A DNA stretch of 7,110 nucleotides, from positions 1 through 7,110 of the forward strand of contig CALHGI010000561.1 in the NCBI GenBank assembly GCA_938029995.1, in the 5' to 3' direction. Positions within the stretch are counted from its first letter, which is position 1; each line of letters opens with the position of its first letter. The stretch comes from an uncultured cyanobacterium. GTDB taxonomy: Bacteria; Cyanobacteriota; Cyanobacteriia; Phormidesmidales; Phormidesmidaceae. The translations under genes were made by a program, and so were the position numbers. The notes below the pieces were generated by a model. The model saw nothing but the letters and a program-made list of their open reading frames with translations. It was not told the origin of the DNA and did no database searches. Of this stretch, positions 5,421-7,110 are shown one piece after another.

Positions 5421-6917
5421 ATGGACTGGATCAATCGAATTGGCAATTGGAATCCTCAATTTCTGCGAGAGTGTCGCGGTAACCTTAAGCCCCGTACCGT
5501 AGTTGCCACCCTGGGCATATCGGCCATATTTCAGATTCTGCTTTGCTTTTTGATCTTTCAAAATTCCCAAGCGTTTCCCCAACAGGCGACCCCATGGCTT
5601 GATACGGGACGCTTTTTTACATGGGCACTGCCCTATTTCTTGTTTATTATTGGCGGCTACTACATCGTGAGCGATTTAGCCCAAGAAGAGAAAAAGGGCA
5701 CCCTCAATTTTATTCGCCTGAGCCCACGACCTGCCAGGGAGATTCTTCTGGGAAAGCTTTTGGGGGTGCCCATGGTTCCCTATTTGGTAGTCCTTTCGGC
5801 CATTCCCCTCCATGTTTTATCCCTCATTCAAATAGCAGCCCCGGTTAGCTTTATTTTGAGCTATTACAGCTTATTGGTTGTTTCTACATTTTTTTGTTAT
5901 AGCCTGGCCCTTTTAGCTGGCATTACCCGCCAGCTCCAGCCCCAAAAAACCTCCACAGCCATTGCTTTTTCAGGCCTCAGCTTATTTTTGTTTGCCCCCC
6001 TATTTATGCTCTGGAATACAAACATTAGCTGGCTCAACATAGGGGATGCCCTCGGACTGTTTAATACGGGCCATGCATTGGTGTCGTCCCAGTGGCTATA
6101 TGTCACCATCTCTGACCATAGTCTTTTGGCCTATGGCTTTACCCTGGTGAATCTTTTGATTGCCATTGCCCTGGTGTGGTGCATGCTAGAACGGCTGTTC
6201 CATCAGCCCAAAACGACCTTCATTAGCAAGCGGTTGAGCTACCTGCTAACGGCCTATGTCAATGTATTTGTGTGGGGATTTTTCCAACATCGGGACGCCA
6301 TGGAAAACTGGGAGCCTTTTATTGGTGCTGCCGTATTGTATGGTGTCAATTTTGGCTTAATACTGTTGTTGCTACTGGCCCTGACGCCCCATCGGCAACA
6401 ACTATTTGATTGGTTGAATTATCCTAAAATCAACATGGCCACCCGGGTTTGGGCTGATAAGAGTCCGGCATTCACCGCCATTGGCATTAATATTTTGATT
6501 GCCAGTTTATTGGTGGTGCCGTCGTTGCTGCTAAGAAACCAGACATCATTATCTCCGGTGCATTTGTTGATTATGCCCTTGAGTATTGTCTTAAGTTGGT
6601 TAATTTATGCCGCCCTAACCCAAATTATTTTTACCACCCAGGTGCGCAGTCCAGCGCTGTGGTCGGCGGGCACAACCCTGCTGCTGATTATTGTGCCCTT
6701 GAGTATTTTGGGGATATTTCAGAAAGGTGATTCCCTAAATCCCCTATGGCTGTTATACCGAACGCTGTTTGGCTATCCGTTTTATGACTTTACCCACTAC
6801 GGATTTTTGGCGGTGGTCTGTTTAGGCGTCTGCCTACAGGGGATTATTTTAATGGCCCTATTGGTGGTCCTCCGCCGTCGGTTGCGGCGACTTAGAGCTT
6901 TGGTGCAGGCGGCCTAG
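5421..6917 (+). CDS. ABC-2-type transporter permease (498 residues)
   Basis: This is the inner-membrane partner of the preceding ATPase. A short cytoplasmic N-terminus (NPQFLRECRGNLKPRT) leads to a first membrane segment at about 27-46 and a second at about 66-84. Then comes QEEKKGTLNFIRLSP (88-102), the loop found in ABC-2 permeases between segments 2 and 3, where the membrane part contacts the ATPase. By eye there are about 12 hydrophobic segments, twice the six of a simple ABC-2 subunit, so the chain may be a two-half permease or carry an extra membrane domain. The C-terminus is basic (VLRRRLRRLRALVQAA). No ribosome site precedes the ATG at 5421, and no better start was seen; translation may depend on the upstream gene. 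The last ten codons belong to a tandem repeat. Substrate unknown. Confidence 0.88.
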   Translation: MDWINRIGNWNPQFLRECRGNLKPRTVVATLGISAIFQILLCFLIFQNSQAFPQQATPWLDTGRFFTWALPYFLFIIGGYYIVSDLAQEEKKGTLNFIRLSPRPAREILLGKLLGVPMVPYLVVLSAIPLHVLSLIQIAAPVSFILSYYSLLVVSTFFCYSLALLAGITRQLQPQKTSTAIAFSGLSLFLFAPLFMLWNTNISWLNIGDALGLFNTGHALVSSQWLYVTISDHSLLAYGFTLVNLLIAIALVWCMLERLFHQPKTTFISKRLSYLLTAYVNVFVWGFFQHRDAMENWEPFIGAAVLYGVNFGLILLLLLALTPHRQQLFDWLNYPKINMATRVWADKSPAFTAIGINILIASLLVVPSLLLRNQTSLSPVHLLIMPLSIVLSWLIYAALTQIIFTTQVRSPALWSAGTTLLLIIVPLSILGIFQKGDSLNPLWLLYRTLFGYPFYDFTHYGFLAVVCLGVCLQGIILMALLVVLRRRLRRLRALVQAA

Positions 6918-7022
6918 AGTTAGGTGCGTGGGGCGACTTAGACCCTTGGTATAGGCGGCCTGGAATTAGGGTGCGTGGGGTGACTTAGAGCTTTGGTATA
7001 GGCGGCCTGGAATTAGGGTGCG
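6888..7022 (+). repeat. Three tandem 46/47-bp repeats overlapping the permease 3' end
   Basis: Copies start at 6888 (46 bp), 6934 (47 bp) and 6981 (about 42 bp, running into the HIP1 palindrome). They share a GACTTAGA start, a TTGGTRYAGGCGGCCT middle and a GGTGCG end. Copy 1 encodes the last residues and stop of the permease; in the same frame copies 2 and 3 would stop three codons earlier (GTA TAG). Copies 2 and 3 are closer to each other than to copy 1. Confidence 0.9.
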
Positions 7023-7087
7023 ATCGCACCGTTCGCAATTGATTCCGAAAACGCTAAACTACCCGTAAATGGCTTAATCACCGGCAT
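7013..7087 (-). CDS. Doubtful 24-codon ORF with a strong ribosome site
   Basis: On the minus strand an ATG at 7087 opens 24 codons (MPVIKPFTGSLAFSESIANG, then AIAP) closed by TAA at 7015-7013. It is preceded by a purine-rich run containing GGAGGA (complement of 7090-7095), stronger than the site of most genes here but only 2 nt from the ATG. The peptide has no recognised family and its end is encoded by the HIP1 palindrome and repeat. It may be chance. Confidence 0.18.
   Translation of the reverse strand: MPVIKPFTGSLAFSESIANGAIAP
7017..7030. repeat. 14-bp palindrome centred on HIP1
   Basis: GGTGCGATCGCACC is a perfect palindrome that contains the HIP1 octamer GCGATCGC at 7020-7027. It sits exactly where the third 47-bp repeat copy ends. 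Confidence 0.75.
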
Positions 7088-7110
7088 TGTCCTCCCTCCC
7101 CTTACCCCCA

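Overview
The window looks like chromosomal DNA from a cyanobacterium. The evidence is two copies of the HIP1 octamer GCGATCGC (3988-3995 and 7020-7027), a lipid-A-disaccharide-synthase-like protein of a type found mainly in cyanobacteria, weak Shine-Dalgarno sites at most genes, and moderately GC-rich codon use. I cannot place genus or species. I see no rRNA, tRNA, CRISPR array, transposase or phage gene.

Layout, left to right. Positions 1-429 (minus strand) hold the N-terminal 143 codons of larB, an enzyme of nickel-pincer cofactor synthesis; the rest lies beyond the left edge. Positions 430-928 have no confident gene. They contain several short inverted repeats and one 40-codon open stretch that may be a small gene or a gene remnant. 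Positions 929-2554 encode a predicted secreted protein made almost entirely of leucine-rich repeats: 18 exact 23-residue units plus a degenerate last unit. Its array shows internal two-unit (138-bp) duplications. Positions 2555-2870 are a GC-rich, strongly structured spacer with a good hairpin just after the LRR stop, a second complex hairpin and a 14-bp perfect palindrome. Positions 2871-4157 encode a GT-B-fold, LpxB-like glycosyltransferase. Positions 4158-4376 carry a hairpin, three tandem 19-bp repeats and another inverted repeat. Positions 4377-5357 and 5421-6917 encode an ABC ATPase and a large multi-pass permease that together look like an ABC-2-type exporter. Positions 6888-7022 are three copies of a 46/47-bp repeat, the first of which forms the last codons of the permease gene. 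The last 80 bases hold a palindrome around HIP1 and a doubtful 24-codon minus-strand ORF.

The only functional unit I can support is the ATPase/permease pair. larB diverges from the rest. The LRR gene and the LpxB-like gene point the same way but are separated by 316 bp with a probable terminator hairpin, so they are probably transcribed separately. The LRR protein, LpxB-like enzyme and exporter could all act at the cell envelope, but shared envelope location is inference. I did not find a clearly new multi-gene system. The most distinctive signals are repeat-driven: the LRR array, the 3'-end minisatellite of the permease, and the structured spacer before the LpxB-like gene.
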